From: Lutibacter flavus
GTDB taxonomy: Bacteria > Bacteroidota > Bacteroidia > Flavobacteriales > Flavobacteriaceae
NCBI RefSeq assembly: GCF_900188355.1
Contig: NZ_FZNX01000003.1
Coordinates: 131,501-195,500, forward strand
Direction of reading: 5' to 3'
DNA: 64,000 nucleotides
The position numbers and the translations under genes are program-made. Below the pieces are notes generated by a model that was given only the letters and a program-made list of their open reading frames with translations, was not told where the DNA came from and ran no database searches. Every line of letters starts with the position of its first letter. Position 1 is the stretch's first letter. Below, one piece after another: positions 63,828 to 64,000 of this stretch.

Positions 63828-64000
63828 ATGGCTTCAATTTTAGTAACTGGTGGCACCGGATTAATTGGCAAATATCTATGCAATTTATTAAGACAAAAAG
63901 GACATTCAGTTTCTATTTTAAGTAGAAACAAAACTTCTCAATTAAATACTTTTTATTGGAATGTTGATGCTAATTATATAGACCCAGAAGCTCTAATAAA
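63828..64000 (+). CDS. TIGR01777-type NAD-dependent epimerase/dehydratase, N-terminal fragment
   Basis: Read from ATG 63828, the frame is open to the window edge (57 codons): MASILVTGGTGLIGKYLCN, LLRQKGHSVSILSRNK and NTFYWNVDANYIDPEAL. The TGGTGLIG motif is the Rossmann NAD(P) site. The W-(N/D)-(V/P) segment with IDPEAL matches the TIGR01777 family (YfcH-like), whose function is unknown. The rest lies outside the window. Confidence 0.82.
   Translation, partial: MASILVTGGTGLIGKYLCNLLRQKGHSVSILSRNKTSQLNTFYWNVDANYIDPEALI

Overview
The window is chromosomal DNA from an AT-rich member of the Bacteroidota, almost certainly Flavobacteriaceae. The evidence is a type IX secretion sorting domain, TonB-dependent and lipoprotein genes, promoters of the TTTG-N19-TAnnTTTG type, and a near absence of Shine-Dalgarno sites except before rpsU. 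The core operon order (tRNAs, tuf, tRNA-Trp, secE, nusG, rplK-A-J-L, rpoB, rpoC, DUF3467) also fits. Genus cannot be fixed by eye.

Positions 1-14300 are the accessory and most interesting part. A flippase fragment and a STAS gene share an operon at the left edge. Next come a TPR/outer-membrane-barrel protein and a pair encoding a FnIII lipoprotein and a T9SS-secreted protein. A seven-gene minus-strand signalling operon (7647-14181) then encodes a receiver, an H-NOX haem nitric-oxide sensor, a multi-PAS histidine kinase, a FIST (NosP-type) sensor, a second histidine kinase, an Hpt protein and a LytTR response regulator. Three intergenic regions (1224-1277, 7586-7638, 14247-14300) each carry three copies of an 11-mer close to TATCGWTRAAT at 21-22 bp spacing. 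All lie 55-68 bp upstream of minus-strand genes: STAS-flippase, the T9SS protein and the signalling operon itself. I infer a LytTR operator and a small NO-responsive regulon reaching polysaccharide export and a secreted surface protein.

Positions 14387-31600 hold housekeeping and metabolic genes: tgt (missing its three zinc cysteines), lptG, an EamA transporter, accA, nnr, two tandem thioredoxin-like lipoproteins, hutH and an S9 oligopeptidase. Here too are an unannotated 37-codon gene with its own promoter and terminator, a decayed peroxiredoxin-like pseudogene and a DUF962 protein. A TonB receptor is divergent from a MocR-type regulator that has lost its PLP lysine.

Positions 31606-46570 are the minus-strand transcription/translation block, with five tRNAs, hpf, xerC and rpsU. 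rpsU has a strong Shine-Dalgarno site, consistent with autoregulation known in flavobacteria. Positions 46705-64000 hold an acyl-CoA dehydrogenase, an HhH protein, an AGCS symporter, a K+ channel with PspC neighbour, uvrA and a LOG-family protein. They continue with a degenerate M1-peptidase/beta-barrel fusion, a fused 2-oxoacid dehydrogenase E1, and a four-gene ferredoxin-dependent 2-oxoacid oxidoreductase operon behind two FNR-like palindromes. The window ends inside a TIGR01777 epimerase gene.
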